NCBI RefSeq assembly: GCF_013409935.1
Contig: NZ_JACCCO010000001.1
Coordinates: 3,968,001-4,032,000 of the forward strand
Direction: 5' to 3'
DNA: 64,000 nt
Source of the DNA: Streptosporangium sandarakinum
GTDB taxonomy: Bacteria; Actinomycetota; Actinomycetes; Streptosporangiales; Streptosporangiaceae
Below are positions 36,874-44,680 of the stretch, piece by piece. A program made the translations under genes and the position numbers. The notes beneath the pieces are model-generated. The model searched no databases. It was given only the letters and a program-made list of their open reading frames with translations, and was not told the DNA's origin. Within the stretch, counting starts at the first letter, position 1; each line of letters opens with the position of its first letter.

Positions 36874-38370
36874 TCACCGCACGGGACGGACGCCGACGCC
36901 GTCGAGGTAGGCCTCGATCGCGCCGAGTTCGGCGGTGCCGACCACGGCCGCGACGTATCCGTCCGGCCGGATGAGCGCCCACTGCTCGGGCGACAGCCCG
37001 TACGCGCTCTGGACGTGGCCTCCGGTGTCGAGGATGTCGCCGCCGATGACGTGGATGCGCAGGCCTCTGCGCGGCTCCGGGACCGGGGCGTCGCCGGGCT
37101 CGTAGCCGAGCAGGGTCCAGTGCGGTCCCTGGAACAGGCTGAACAACCGCGTGGCGAGCCCGCCCGCGCCGGTGACGGGAGCGTCGGGCGCGCGGTCGCC
37201 GGACGCCACGCCCTTGTAGGGCTCCAGGCCGGTCAGCGACAGGGACGAGTCCGGGTAGCCGACATCGAGCTGGGTCACCTCGCGGCCCCGGCGCATGTCG
37301 CGGTTCTTGGCCGCTTCGAGCAGCTTCTTGGACAGGCCGAGGACCGCCTCGGCGACCGGTCGGCGCTCCTCCTCGTAGGTCGCCAGCAGCGACTCCGGCG
37401 CGCCGTCGAGCACGGCGGCGAGCTTCCAGCCAAGGTTGTAGGCGTCCTGGATACTCGTGTTCAGGCCCTGCCCGCCGGTCGGCGGATGGCAGTGCGCGGC
37501 GTCCCCGGCCAGGAGCACGCGCCCACGCCGGTAGGCGTCGGCCAGCCGGGCCTGCATCGTGAACACCGACGCCCAGGACACCTCGCGGATCACGATGTCG
37601 TCGTGGCCGCCGCGCTCATGGAGCAGGGCGGTGAGCCCTTCGGCCGAGAGGTCGACGTCCACGTCGAGGGGGACCGGGGCCATGTACTGGAACATGTCGG
37701 TGCCGTGGAGCGGGCACAGCGAGACGCTCCGCTCGGGCTTCTCGTTGCCCCAGCGGTGCCAGACGCGCGATGAGGCGCCGTCGACCCGCACGTCGGCCAC
37801 GAGCGCCCGCACGTCGAGGGACTTCCCGCGGAACTCGATGCCGAGGGCCTTGCGGACGAAGCTCGATCCGCCGTCGGCGCCGACCAGGTAGGCGGCTCGC
37901 ACGGTCCGCTCCCCGTCGGGGGCGGCGATCCGCGCGGTCACGCCGTCGGCGTCCTGATCGAAGCCAACGAGTTCGCAGCCGTACTCCGGGGCGTGGCCGA
38001 GTTCGGTCAGCCGCTCCCGCAGCCGGCGCTCGGTGAGGAACTGCGGAACGAGCAGCGGGATCCGGTACGGCTCGGCATGCGTCGGCTCCGGCAGGATCCC
38101 GGCGTGCTTGTCGACCGGTCCGTCGTGGGTGTAGGTGCGCATGGGAGGGTACTCGCCCCCCGAGGCGACGATCCGGTCGACCACGCCGAGGTCCTCGAAC
38201 ACCTCCTCGGTGCGCGGCTGGATGCCCTTGCCGCGTGAGCCGATGAACGGGTGCGGCGCCTTGTCGATCAGCCGGAACGCGACGTTCCTGCGGGCGAGAT
38301 CGATGGCGAGGGTCAATCCCGCCGGGCCGGAACCACAGATGATCACATCAAGGTCTTCGTTGCGTGTCAC
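36874..38370 (-). CDS. FAD-dependent aromatic monooxygenase (PHBH-like)
   Basis: 498-residue flavoprotein hydroxylase of the polyketide/phenol type (RdmE/PgaE/MhpA relatives). GSGPAG at 13-18 binds the FAD dinucleotide, the DG motif appears as GADGGSSFVRKAL near 166, and GDAAHCHPPTGGQGLNTSIQDAYNLGWKL (GD motif) near 290. A C-terminal thioredoxin-like domain follows from about 390. It hydroxylates aromatic substrates with NADPH and O2. The upstream 500 bp carry two similar AT-rich motifs that may be MarR sites. Confidence 0.92.
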   Translation of the reverse strand: MTRNEDLDVIICGSGPAGLTLAIDLARRNVAFRLIDKAPHPFIGSRGKGIQPRTEEVFEDLGVVDRIVASGGEYPPMRTYTHDGPVDKHAGILPEPTHAEPYRIPLLVPQFLTERRLRERLTELGHAPEYGCELVGFDQDADGVTARIAAPDGERTVRAAYLVGADGGSSFVRKALGIEFRGKSLDVRALVADVRVDGASSRVWHRWGNEKPERSVSLCPLHGTDMFQYMAPVPLDVDVDLSAEGLTALLHERGGHDDIVIREVSWASVFTMQARLADAYRRGRVLLAGDAAHCHPPTGGQGLNTSIQDAYNLGWKLAAVLDGAPESLLATYEEERRPVAEAVLGLSKKLLEAAKNRDMRRGREVTQLDVGYPDSSLSLTGLEPYKGVASGDRAPDAPVTGAGGLATRLFSLFQGPHWTLLGYEPGDAPVPEPRRGLRIHVIGGDILDTGGHVQSAYGLSPEQWALIRPDGYVAAVVGTAELGAIEAYLDGVGVRPVR

Positions 38371-38872
38371 GGTTCACATCTCCGTCGGTGGCGGTCGGCC
38401 GGGCAGCCCATCCCGCCCGGTCCGAAATTATGTGCATTTAGCACGGAGTATGTTCCGCGACCGAAGCGGTCGTCAAGCCCTCCTCTATGGCCGACGCATC
38501 ACCCCGGCAACTTCCCGGCTGTCGATAAAAGCGGGTTGAACTGGTCTTTCATGGCCCTCCACGCATGGAAGAAATCCTGATCCAGGTGTCGCGACCGTAC
38601 CGTCCCAGTGGCGGAAAATTATGTGTATCACGAGCGCATATACACGGAGGTGATCGTCGTGACCATCCGTTCCCACGCCGGGCATGAGGTGACCGACCAC
38701 CCATCGCGGGAACGGCGCGGCCCCCGCCACGCCTCGCCACCCGCATCCGCGTCCTCGCCATGCGAGGGCGGCGTCTCCGCCGGGCACCGCCGGCCTGCCG
38801 GAGGCTGCCGGTATTCTCGCCTTGGCACCTCCCCGTCCGTCCGCAAGGGCACGTAAGGCATCGGTGGCGAGC
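38371..38872. other. Divergent intergenic region between monooxygenase and MarR gene
   Basis: 502 bp. It contains two AT-rich motifs (separate entry). From 38641 a GGAGG site is followed by GTG and VTIRSHAGHEVTDH, but the frame quickly becomes Ser/Pro/Arg-rich and I do not accept a gene there. The motifs plus unused start suggest a lost or rearranged first gene. Confidence 0.4.
38425..38645. promoter_or_regulatory. Two related motifs, probable MarR operators
   Basis: AAATTATGTGCAT at 38425-38437 and AAATTATGTGTAT at 38616-38628 differ by one base and stand out in otherwise GC-rich DNA. Each is part of an inverted repeat: GTGC/GCAC at 38432-38444 and GTGTAT/ATACAC at 38623-38645. The first is 55 bp upstream of the monooxygenase start; the second lies 228 bp before the MarR start. 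Confidence 0.5.
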
Positions 38873-39361
38873 ATGGCTTCCCAACACCGGCGGCACATCG
38901 CGTTCCGGCGCCTGCATGAATCGCTCGTCGACCTGATCGCGCTCATGAACCTGCCGCAACGCGACGAGGACCTCATGGCCGAAGCAGGCATCGATCTCGA
39001 CCGCGCGTTGTTCAAACTGATCGTCGGAATCCGGCGGTTCGGGCCGATCGGCGTGGTCGAACTCGCCGAACGGGCAGGACGCGACCACACCACCGTCAGC
39101 CGGCAGGTGGCCAAACTCGCCGAGCTCGGCTTGATCGAGCGGCGTCCGAACCCGGCGGACCGACGGGTCAAGGAAGCCGTGATCACCAGTGCGGGCCGTC
39201 GCATCACGGACGCGCTCGAGGCGGCCCGGCAGAGGCTCCTCGACTCCGCGTTCGCCGAATGGAGCGACCGGGACCTCGTTCAGTTCGAGCAACTGATGCG
39301 CAGGTGCGTCGACGACATGCTCGCCATGTCCGCGGCCGACAAGGAAGAGGGCGGCCAGTAG
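38873..39361 (+). CDS. MarR-family regulator
   Basis: 162-residue winged-helix regulator (VVELAERAGRDHTTVSRQVAKLAELGLIERRPNPADRRVKEAVIT). ATG at 38873 (MASQHRRHIAFRRLHES) with a GGTGGCGAG site is preferred; the frame is open further upstream. Divergent from the FAD monooxygenase gene, it is its likely repressor, responding to an aromatic compound (family expectation). Confidence 0.9.
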   Translation: MASQHRRHIAFRRLHESLVDLIALMNLPQRDEDLMAEAGIDLDRALFKLIVGIRRFGPIGVVELAERAGRDHTTVSRQVAKLAELGLIERRPNPADRRVKEAVITSAGRRITDALEAARQRLLDSAFAEWSDRDLVQFEQLMRRCVDDMLAMSAADKEEGGQ

Positions 39362-39570
39362 CGCCGCTCAGCGCTGAACGGCATCACCTGGCATACCTCT
39401 GCTCAGCCCCGATCAGCATGGCATGGTCGGGTGGGTGCCGTCGGCGCCGGCGCGTTCGCTCCTGCGGGGGTGGGTCCGGCTTCGGCCTACGGGCGTTCGA
39501 TGCGGACGGGGTTGCCGCGGATGGGCTCTGCGCCCGCCGATAATGTCATCCGGCCAGGTCATGGGTTTTC

Positions 39571-39599
39571 TGGAGATCACGTGACGCGTGTGATCCCCA
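39571..39599. repeat. Inverted repeat upstream of the transposase fragment
   Basis: TGGAGATCAC and GTGATCCCCA pair over 10 bp with one mismatch around a 9-base loop, 31 bp before the transposase fragment. It could be the outer end of the insertion sequence or its promoter hairpin. Confidence 0.4.
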
Positions 39600-39629
39600 G
39601 TCGTTCGGAGTGCGGCACGATGATCGTTC

Positions 39630-39969
39630 GTGCTCTTTCGTCTGGCCTGTCTCACCGTCACGAACGCCTTCGCCGCGCTGCGGTTGCCGCCGATGAGCGA
39701 TCGGGACAAGGACGTCGAGATCCTCGCCCTCCGCCATCAACTCACCGTTCTCGAACGGCGGTTGGGTGCCGGCGCGCGGGTGGGATTCGCTCCCGAGGAC
39801 CGTGCTTTCCTCGCCGCCCTGCTGACGTCGCCGCCCCGCGAGGTCCTGCGTCGGCTGCGGCTCCTCGTTCGCCCGGACACCGTCCTGCGCCGGCACCGTG
39901 ACCTGATGAGACGGCGTCACACCCGTACCTGCCGGCCGAAAGGGAAGGGGCTGATGGTGCGCTCTATAC
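39630..39969 (+). pseudogene. 5' fragment of an integrase-core transposase
   Basis: About 110 residues from a GTG: LFRLACLTVTNAFAALRLPP, SDRDKDVEILALRHQLTVLE and EVLRRLRLLVRPDTVLRRHRDL are characteristic of the N-terminal, DNA-binding part of a common actinobacterial transposase with an rve (DDE) core. The similarity stops at RPKGKGLMVRSI. After that the sequence has a different composition and the catalytic core is missing, so the element was cut off near 39965 by deletion or by insertion of the DNA to its right. Confidence 0.7.
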
Positions 39970-39999
39970 AAGGTGCCATCGCCCCTGGATCATTTGCGT

Positions 40000-40503
40000 A
40001 TGAACTGGGAGACGCTCAGTACAACTGTTCTACCCCTGCTCGGCGTGTTGCTGGGGACAGGTGGAACTCTCCTGGGCCAGCACCTGGCGACGCGTGTTGA
40101 CAGGAGGCGCTTGGAACATGACCAGCTTGTCGCTATGCGCACTGAGCGGAAGGCCGCAATCCTTTCTTTTCTCGATGCGGCCCAGCGAATCGAGATGGTC
40201 CTGGACAAACGTGCTGAATCTAAGGATTCGCCAAGTGAAGTGGACGCTCAGGAGGGTCTTCATCAGTTATGGCTGGCCAAGAAAAGCGTTGAGCTCGTCT
40301 GTTCGCCCGAACTGGCACAGAGTGTGCATGACTACACGTACGCTCTGCACATCGGCCTGAGAAAGCCTGACCTCATTACTGATCCAAGCGTGAAGCGGCA
40401 GGCTCGATATCTTATGATGGAATCCGCAAGGCAAGATCTCGGAATTGCTGGACGCCCTCTTCGGCGTGAAATCCCTCCGGCCTCGACGTCCGGCGACGAC
40501 TGA
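40000..40503 (+). CDS. Membrane-anchored hypothetical protein in low-GC DNA
   Basis: 167 residues from the ATG at 40000 (MNWETLSTTVLPLLGVLLG); a GTG at 39973 in the same frame lies on the transposase junction. One N-terminal membrane helix (LSTTVLPLLGVLLGTGGTLLG) is followed by a soluble helical domain (DRRRLEHDQLVAMRTERKAAILSF, then SVELVCSPELAQSVHDYTYAL). This layout recurs in short proteins carried by mobile elements. No family recognised. GC content is clearly below that of all neighbours, with many A/T-ending codons, indicating recent transfer with the decayed element. Confidence 0.65.
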   Translation: MNWETLSTTVLPLLGVLLGTGGTLLGQHLATRVDRRRLEHDQLVAMRTERKAAILSFLDAAQRIEMVLDKRAESKDSPSEVDAQEGLHQLWLAKKSVELVCSPELAQSVHDYTYALHIGLRKPDLITDPSVKRQARYLMMESARQDLGIAGRPLRREIPPASTSGDD

Positions 40504-40908
40504 ATCCACAGAGCGTCTGAGAGTGCCCCCCCTGGGCTGTCGCATCTGGATCGGGAGCGTCCTTTCTTGTCTGCGAGTCCTCATGATCCGCTCCTGCTCG
40601 CCCTGGTGGCGGGCGTGCAATAGGCTCAGCCGGCCTGGGCAAACAGGCGCGGCCGGTCTGCCTGGAGCGAAATGGAACGGCGATGAGCCGCACCCTATAC
40701 TGCGGTCCGGATAAACTTGATCACCGAGCGTTCGATCACGAAAGCCTTTTACGGTCGAGGTCCTGAAGGCGCAAGTCAGGGCGTCACGCGGTCACGAAGC
40801 ATCTCTTGATTCAGGCATCTATCCCCATGGGATGTGGGGATGATCACCAAGGGGCAACGGGATGCCGCGTCAGCAGGGTTCGATGCGGTGCCTGCGGAGC
40901 GGGCGTAA
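40504..40908. other. Non-coding part of the decayed integrative element
   Basis: 405 bp of mixed composition. It contains a small hairpin ATCCCCA/TGGGGAT at 40821-40841 and a 22-codon frame starting ATG ATC ACC AAG at 40840, without recognisable product. The missing first 150 or so residues of the recombinase would be expected here but are not. Confidence 0.5.
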
Positions 40909-41675
40909 GTGAGGAAAAGCGCCGGATCAGGTTTTACGGCCGCCACCGTCAAGCAGATCCACGGGCTGATCCGGAACGCACCGGCCGATGCCCAGCGAGA
41001 GGAGCCGGTGCATCGGAACGCCGCCAAACTCGTCAAGCCTCCGGCCGTGCGCCGGGAAGAGGCGCGGGTCCTCACGATCGAGGAGGCCAAGCGGCTGCTC
41101 AGCGTGATCAGGGACGACCGGCTGGAAGCCTTCTGGATCTGCGCGCTGACGCTCGGCCTGCGGCGCGGCGAACTCCTCGGGCTCCGCTGGGATGACATCG
41201 ACTTCACCGGCGGGCTGCTCGCCGTACGGCAGACGCTCCAGCGGGCGGACGGCTCCCTTCGGTTCGTCGATCCCAAGACGGACCGGTCCCGCCGGGTCGT
41301 CCCCGTGCCGGAACCGACCTTGGCGGCGCTCCGCAAGCACAGGCGGGCTCAGACGGCCGAACAGCTCGCCGCGGGCAAGCGGTGGCAGAACCTCAGGCTC
41401 GTCCTCCCCTCCACGATCGGAGCCCCATCGAGCCGGGCGACCCCGGTACCCGGTGGCGAACCATCCGGAAGCGGGCGGGGCTCGACCGGCTGAGGCTTCA
41501 CGACCTGCGCCACGCCTGCGTCTCGTTCCTGCTCGCCTCCAGGGCCTCGCCGCGGACCGTGATGAAGACGCTCGGTCACAGCCGGATCGGGCTGACCATG
41601 AACACCTGCACGCACCTGCTCCCGGACATCGAACGCGCGGCCGTCGACGCGGTCGCCAAGAAGCCGTTCGGGTGA
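40909..41675 (+). pseudogene. Tyrosine recombinase (integrase), inactivated
   Basis: Catalytic half of a phage/AICE-type integrase. ALTLGLRRGELLGLRWDDID holds the first catalytic Arg in one frame up to about 41424. There one C is lost in a C-run (CCCCATCGAG), and the other frame continues with RLRLHDLRHACVSFLL (HxxR) to LGHSRIGLTMNTCTHLLPD. The residue after MNT, Tyr in active enzymes, is Cys (TGC at 41607-41609). The N-terminal core-binding domain is also missing. Three independent lesions make it dead. It ends 107 bp from the 3' end of tRNA-Lys, the usual position for an integrase beside its attachment site. Confidence 0.85.
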
Positions 41676-41689
41676 CCCCAGAAAGCACA

Positions 41690-41719
41690 AGGGCCGGCCT
41701 CCTGATGGAGACCGGCCCT
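41690..41719 (+). terminator. Stem-loop after the integrase remnant
   Basis: AGGGCCGG (41690-41697) pairs with CCGGCCCT (41712-41719), and the inner CTCC/GGAG adds four pairs after a mismatch, leaving a TGAT loop. A CTT follows the stem. Confidence 0.65.
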
Positions 41720-41781
41720 CTTGGCTGTCAAAGGCGGCTGTCACCGCCTGCCCAAACAAGACCGATGACTGCCGCTCCTGC

Positions 41782-41857
41782 TGGTAGGGCGCCTGGGACT
41801 CGAACCCAGAACCTACGGATTAAAAGTCCGCAGCTCTAACCATTGAGCTAACGCCCC
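41782..41857 (-). tRNA. tRNA-Lys (anticodon TTT)
   Basis: Complete cloverleaf on the minus strand: acceptor GGGGCGT with GCGCCCT (one G-U end pair), D arm, anticodon stem GCGGA/TCCGT with loop CTTTTAA, T arm CTGGG-TTCGAGT-CCCAG, discriminator A and an encoded CCA (41784-41782). Its 3' end faces the dead integrase, so it is the likely attachment site of the lost element. I found no second copy of its 3' end in the window. Confidence 0.95.
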
Positions 41858-41878
41858 GCTGGAGACAGCGTACCGAGA

Positions 41879-41892
41879 ATAGTGTCCACTAT
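41879..41892. promoter_or_regulatory. 14-bp inverted repeat between tRNA-Lys and the exonuclease gene
   Basis: ATAGTG-TC-CACTAT, two 6-base arms with a 2-base centre, 22 bp upstream of the tRNA and about 80 bp upstream of the exonuclease ATG. It overlaps the expected tRNA promoter; it could be a GntR- or TetR-type site. Position only. Confidence 0.35.
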
Positions 41893-41973
41893 CGTCCGTC
41901 GCCAGGCCCGTCGGGCCTCCCGGTTCGCCGAACGCCGCGTGACGACGGTCGCCCGCCCCATAGGCTGGCGTTC

Positions 41974-42600
41974 ATGACAAGTTGGGGGTTGGAGTCGCTT
42001 CCGGGGCACCGGGTGTCCGCTCGGCAGGGATATGTCGTGGTCGACGTGGAGACCACCGGGTTCTCCCCGGCGAGGGGCGACCGCATCTGCGAGATCGCGC
42101 TCGTCTCCCTGGACACCGGCGGCGAGATCGTCGACGAGTGGCACTCGCTGATCAACCCCCTGCGGGACACCGGGCCCGCGCACGTCCACGGCATCACCAA
42201 GCAGATGGTCGCCGACGCCCCGGTGATCGACGAGGTGCTGGACGAGGTGTGGTCGCGGATCGCCGGGCGCGTCCTGGTGGCCCACAACGCCTCGTTCGAC
42301 CTGCGTTTCCTGCGGGACCTGCCCGGGAGCCAGTGGCTGACCGAGACCCTGTGCACCCAGAAGCTCGCCCCCGAGTTCATCCCGCACGGCAAGTGGACGC
42401 TGTCGGCCTGCTGCGAGCGGGCGGGCATCCCGCTCTCCGACGCCCACCACGCGCTGGTCGACGCCCGCGCCGCCGCCGAGCTGCTCCGCTTCTACCTGCG
42501 CCGAGGGGTCTCCTGGGCGGAGAAGCTGGAGTCGGCGGCGACCCGGGCACCCGAGTGGCGTCCGCTGGGCCTGCCGCAGCGCCGGGCGCTCCAGCGGTAG
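41974..42600 (+). CDS. DEDDh 3'-5' exonuclease (DnaQ-like)
   Basis: 208 residues. ExoI VVDVETTGF carries Asp24 and Glu26, ExoII is VAHNASFDLRFL, and ExoIII is HHALVDARAAAELL with His and Asp: all four acids and the His of the DEDDh class are present. It is the size of a stand-alone epsilon-like or RNase T-like nuclease that trims single-stranded ends. Followed by an untranslated repeat array, with no downstream partner. Confidence 0.9.
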   Translation: MTSWGLESLPGHRVSARQGYVVVDVETTGFSPARGDRICEIALVSLDTGGEIVDEWHSLINPLRDTGPAHVHGITKQMVADAPVIDEVLDEVWSRIAGRVLVAHNASFDLRFLRDLPGSQWLTETLCTQKLAPEFIPHGKWTLSACCERAGIPLSDAHHALVDARAAAELLRFYLRRGVSWAEKLESAATRAPEWRPLGLPQRRALQR

Positions 42601-42610
42601 TGCCGGCGGG

Positions 42611-42678
42611 TCCCTACGGCCGGGCGACCTCTATGGCCGGGCGGCCTCTACGGCCAGGCGGTCTCTACGACCGGGCCG
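42611..42678. repeat. Four tandem 17-bp units
   Basis: Units at 42611, 42628, 42645 and 42662 follow the pattern CCTCTACGGCCGGGCGG with one to four changes each. They begin 11 bp after the exonuclease stop. Confidence 0.8.
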
Positions 42679-42714
42679 GTGAAAACCGCCGGGCCCGATG
42701 AGAAACCCGGACGC

Positions 42715-42826
42715 CCGGACACCTGAGCGCCCGGACACCTGAGCGCCCGGACACCTGAGCGCCCGGACACCTGAGCGCCCGGACACCTGAGCGCCCGGAC
42801 ACCTGAGCGGCCGGACGCCTGAACGG
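42715..42826. repeat. Seven tandem 16-bp units
   Basis: CCGGACACCTGAGCGC is repeated exactly five times (42715-42794); a sixth copy has a changed last base and a seventh (42811-42826) is diverged. No spacers, so not a CRISPR array. It lies between the convergent exonuclease and acyl-CoA dehydrogenase genes. Confidence 0.93.
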
Positions 42827-42881
42827 CCGGGCGGACGGAGGCGTCCACCCGGTGCCCGTCTCCGGTGCGGATCCGGCCGGC

Positions 42882-44039
42882 TCAGTGGAAGGCGTCCAGC
42901 CCGGTGAGCGCCCGGCCCAGGGTGAGCAGGTGCACCTCCTCGGTGCCCTCGTAGGTCAGCACGGTCTCCAGGTTGTTCATGTGCCGGATCACCGGATACT
43001 CCAGCGTGATGCCGTTGCCGCCGAGGATCGAACGGGCCTCGCGGGCGATGTCGAGGGCGGCGCGGACGTTGGCGAGCTTGCCGAAGCTGACCTGCTGCGG
43101 GGTGATGGCGCCCGCGTCCTTCAGCCGCCCCAGGTGCAGGGCGGTGAGCTGGGCCTGTCCCAGGCCGACGTACATCCAGCCGAGCTTGCGCTGGGTGAGC
43201 TGGAAGGCCCCGATGGGGCGGTCGAACTGCACCCGGCTGGTGGCGTAGTCGAGGGCCGTCTCCAGGCAGGCCCGGGCGGCGCCCACCACGCCCCACAGGA
43301 TGCCGTACCGCGCCTCCGACAGGCACGACAGCGGGCCCTTCAGGCCCCGCACACCCGGCAGTACGGCGGAGGCGGGCAGGCGGACGTCGTCGAAGTACAG
43401 CGACGAGGTCACCGAGGCGCGCAGGGACATCTTCCGGTGGATCTCCGGGGCGGAGAAGCCGGGCGTGCCGGTGGGGACCACGAAGCCGCGGATGCCGTCC
43501 TCGGTCTGCGCCCAGACCACCGCGACGTCCGCGATGGAGCCGTTGGTGATCCACATCTTGGAGCCGTTGAGGATCCAGTCGCCGGAGGGGTCCTGCTTGG
43601 CGTGGGTGCGCATGCCGCCCGGGTCGGAGCCGTGGTCCGGCTCGGTCAGGCCGAAGCAGCCGATCGCCTCGCCGGCCGCCATCCGGGGCAGCCACTCCTC
43701 CTTCTGCTCCGCCGAGCCGTACTTCCAGATGGGGAACATGGCGAGTGAGCCCTGCACGGAGACGAACGATCGCAGGCCGGAGTCGCCGGCCTCCAGTTCG
43801 CGGCAGGCGATGCCGTAGGAGACGGCGTCCATGCCGGCGCAGCCGTAGCCGTCCAGGTGCATCCCCAGGAGGCCGAGGGAGCCGAGCGCCGGGCCGAGCT
43901 CGCGCGCCGGGAAGACGCCCTCCTCGAACCAGTCACCGACGCGGGGCAGTACCCGCTCGGCCACGAACCGCCGTACCGTGTCGCGGATCAGGCGCTGTTC
44001 CTCGGAGAACGTGTCGTCGATGCGCAGCAGGTCGTCCAT
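42882..44039 (-). CDS. Acyl-CoA dehydrogenase, glutaryl-CoA dehydrogenase type
   Basis: 385-residue FAD enzyme. Catalytic base Glu364 in TYEGTEEVHLL, substrate/FAD loop GCFGLTEPDHGSDPGGM near 130 and WITNGSIADVAVVWA are family motifs. The Arg-containing SGLRSFVSVQGSLAMFPI near 90 matches glutaryl-CoA dehydrogenases, which oxidise and decarboxylate glutaryl-CoA to crotonyl-CoA in lysine/tryptophan breakdown. It is alone, without a glutarate operon, so the exact substrate is not certain. Confidence 0.9.
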   Translation of the reverse strand: MDDLLRIDDTFSEEQRLIRDTVRRFVAERVLPRVGDWFEEGVFPARELGPALGSLGLLGMHLDGYGCAGMDAVSYGIACRELEAGDSGLRSFVSVQGSLAMFPIWKYGSAEQKEEWLPRMAAGEAIGCFGLTEPDHGSDPGGMRTHAKQDPSGDWILNGSKMWITNGSIADVAVVWAQTEDGIRGFVVPTGTPGFSAPEIHRKMSLRASVTSSLYFDDVRLPASAVLPGVRGLKGPLSCLSEARYGILWGVVGAARACLETALDYATSRVQFDRPIGAFQLTQRKLGWMYVGLGQAQLTALHLGRLKDAGAITPQQVSFGKLANVRAALDIAREARSILGGNGITLEYPVIRHMNNLETVLTYEGTEEVHLLTLGRALTGLDAFH

Positions 44040-44172
44040 GGACTGTTCCCTTCTCCCTGGGGCACCCTGGGCCCGGTGTCAGGGTAATCCGGATGCCGCC
44101 GGATGGAAGGTCAGGGTCGTGCCAGGGCGAATCCCGATGGGATCGGGGCTCCTCGCGGGGCAGTCTGAAGAC

Positions 44173-44679
44173 ATGGAAGAAAACGACTTCTCGGGTGTCA
44201 AGCGGCTCTACAGGACCAGGGACGGCCGCATCGTCGCGGGTGTGGCGTCCGGCATCGGACGGTACGTCGGGATCGACGCGAACGTCGTCCGCGTGATCAT
44301 CGCCGGTACCACGTTCTTCGGCGGCCTCGGGGCCGGCGTCTACCTCGTCGGGTGGCTGCTCATGCCCTCGGAGACCACCGGCACGTCGGTCCTGGAGCGC
44401 CTGATCGACAAGCACAAGGACGACCCGGTCTGGCAGGACGCCAAGGTCAAGGCCAGGGAGGGCTGGGCCAAGGCCGAGCACTGGGCCAGGACCACCGGCC
44501 AGAACCGCCCCCAGGGCCACCCCGGTCAGGGCCACCCCGGCTACGCCGACCCCACCCCCTACTACTCCGGCCCGGCCGCTCCGCAGGACGCCTACGCCAC
44601 GCCGACCACCCCGGCCACCGGTGACGTCCACTCCGCGCCGACCGCCCCGCCGCGGCGGGGCGACGAGCCGCGGGCGTGA
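44173..44679 (+). CDS. PspC-domain membrane protein
   Basis: 168 residues. The N-terminal PspC domain (KRLYRTRDGRIVAGVASGIGRYVGID to ANVVRVII) with one to two membrane helices (GTTFFGGLGAGVYLVGWLLMP) is followed by a charged helix and a Gly/Pro/His-rich tail (HPGQGHPGYADPTPYY). Actinobacterial PspC proteins take part in membrane-stress signalling. ATG at 44173. It is convergent with the MFS gene, one base between stops. Confidence 0.9.
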   Translation: MEENDFSGVKRLYRTRDGRIVAGVASGIGRYVGIDANVVRVIIAGTTFFGGLGAGVYLVGWLLMPSETTGTSVLERLIDKHKDDPVWQDAKVKAREGWAKAEHWARTTGQNRPQGHPGQGHPGYADPTPYYSGPAAPQDAYATPTTPATGDVHSAPTAPPRRGDEPRA

Positions 44680-44680
44680 C

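Noticed and set aside
38608..38856. 82-codon frame beginning MAENYVYHERIYTEV on the plus strand
   Set aside because: Its start lies inside the candidate MarR motif and the second half is Ser/Pro/Arg/Gly-rich without protein character.
40909..41675. Functional integrase with programmed frameshift
   Set aside because: Loss of the N-terminal domain and of the catalytic tyrosine argue for decay; a C-run alone is not a known frameshift signal here.
41781..41857. Second att copy of the tRNA-Lys 3' end inside the window
   Set aside because: I read the region to the left and found no duplicate of the TTCGAGTCCCAG-containing segment.
42715..42826. Possible CRISPR array
   Set aside because: Units are 16 bp, contiguous and without spacers, and no cas gene is in the window.
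42648..42848. Repetitive 66-codon minus-strand frame through the 16-bp array
   Set aside because: The frame is only a consequence of the tandem repeat; no start signal.
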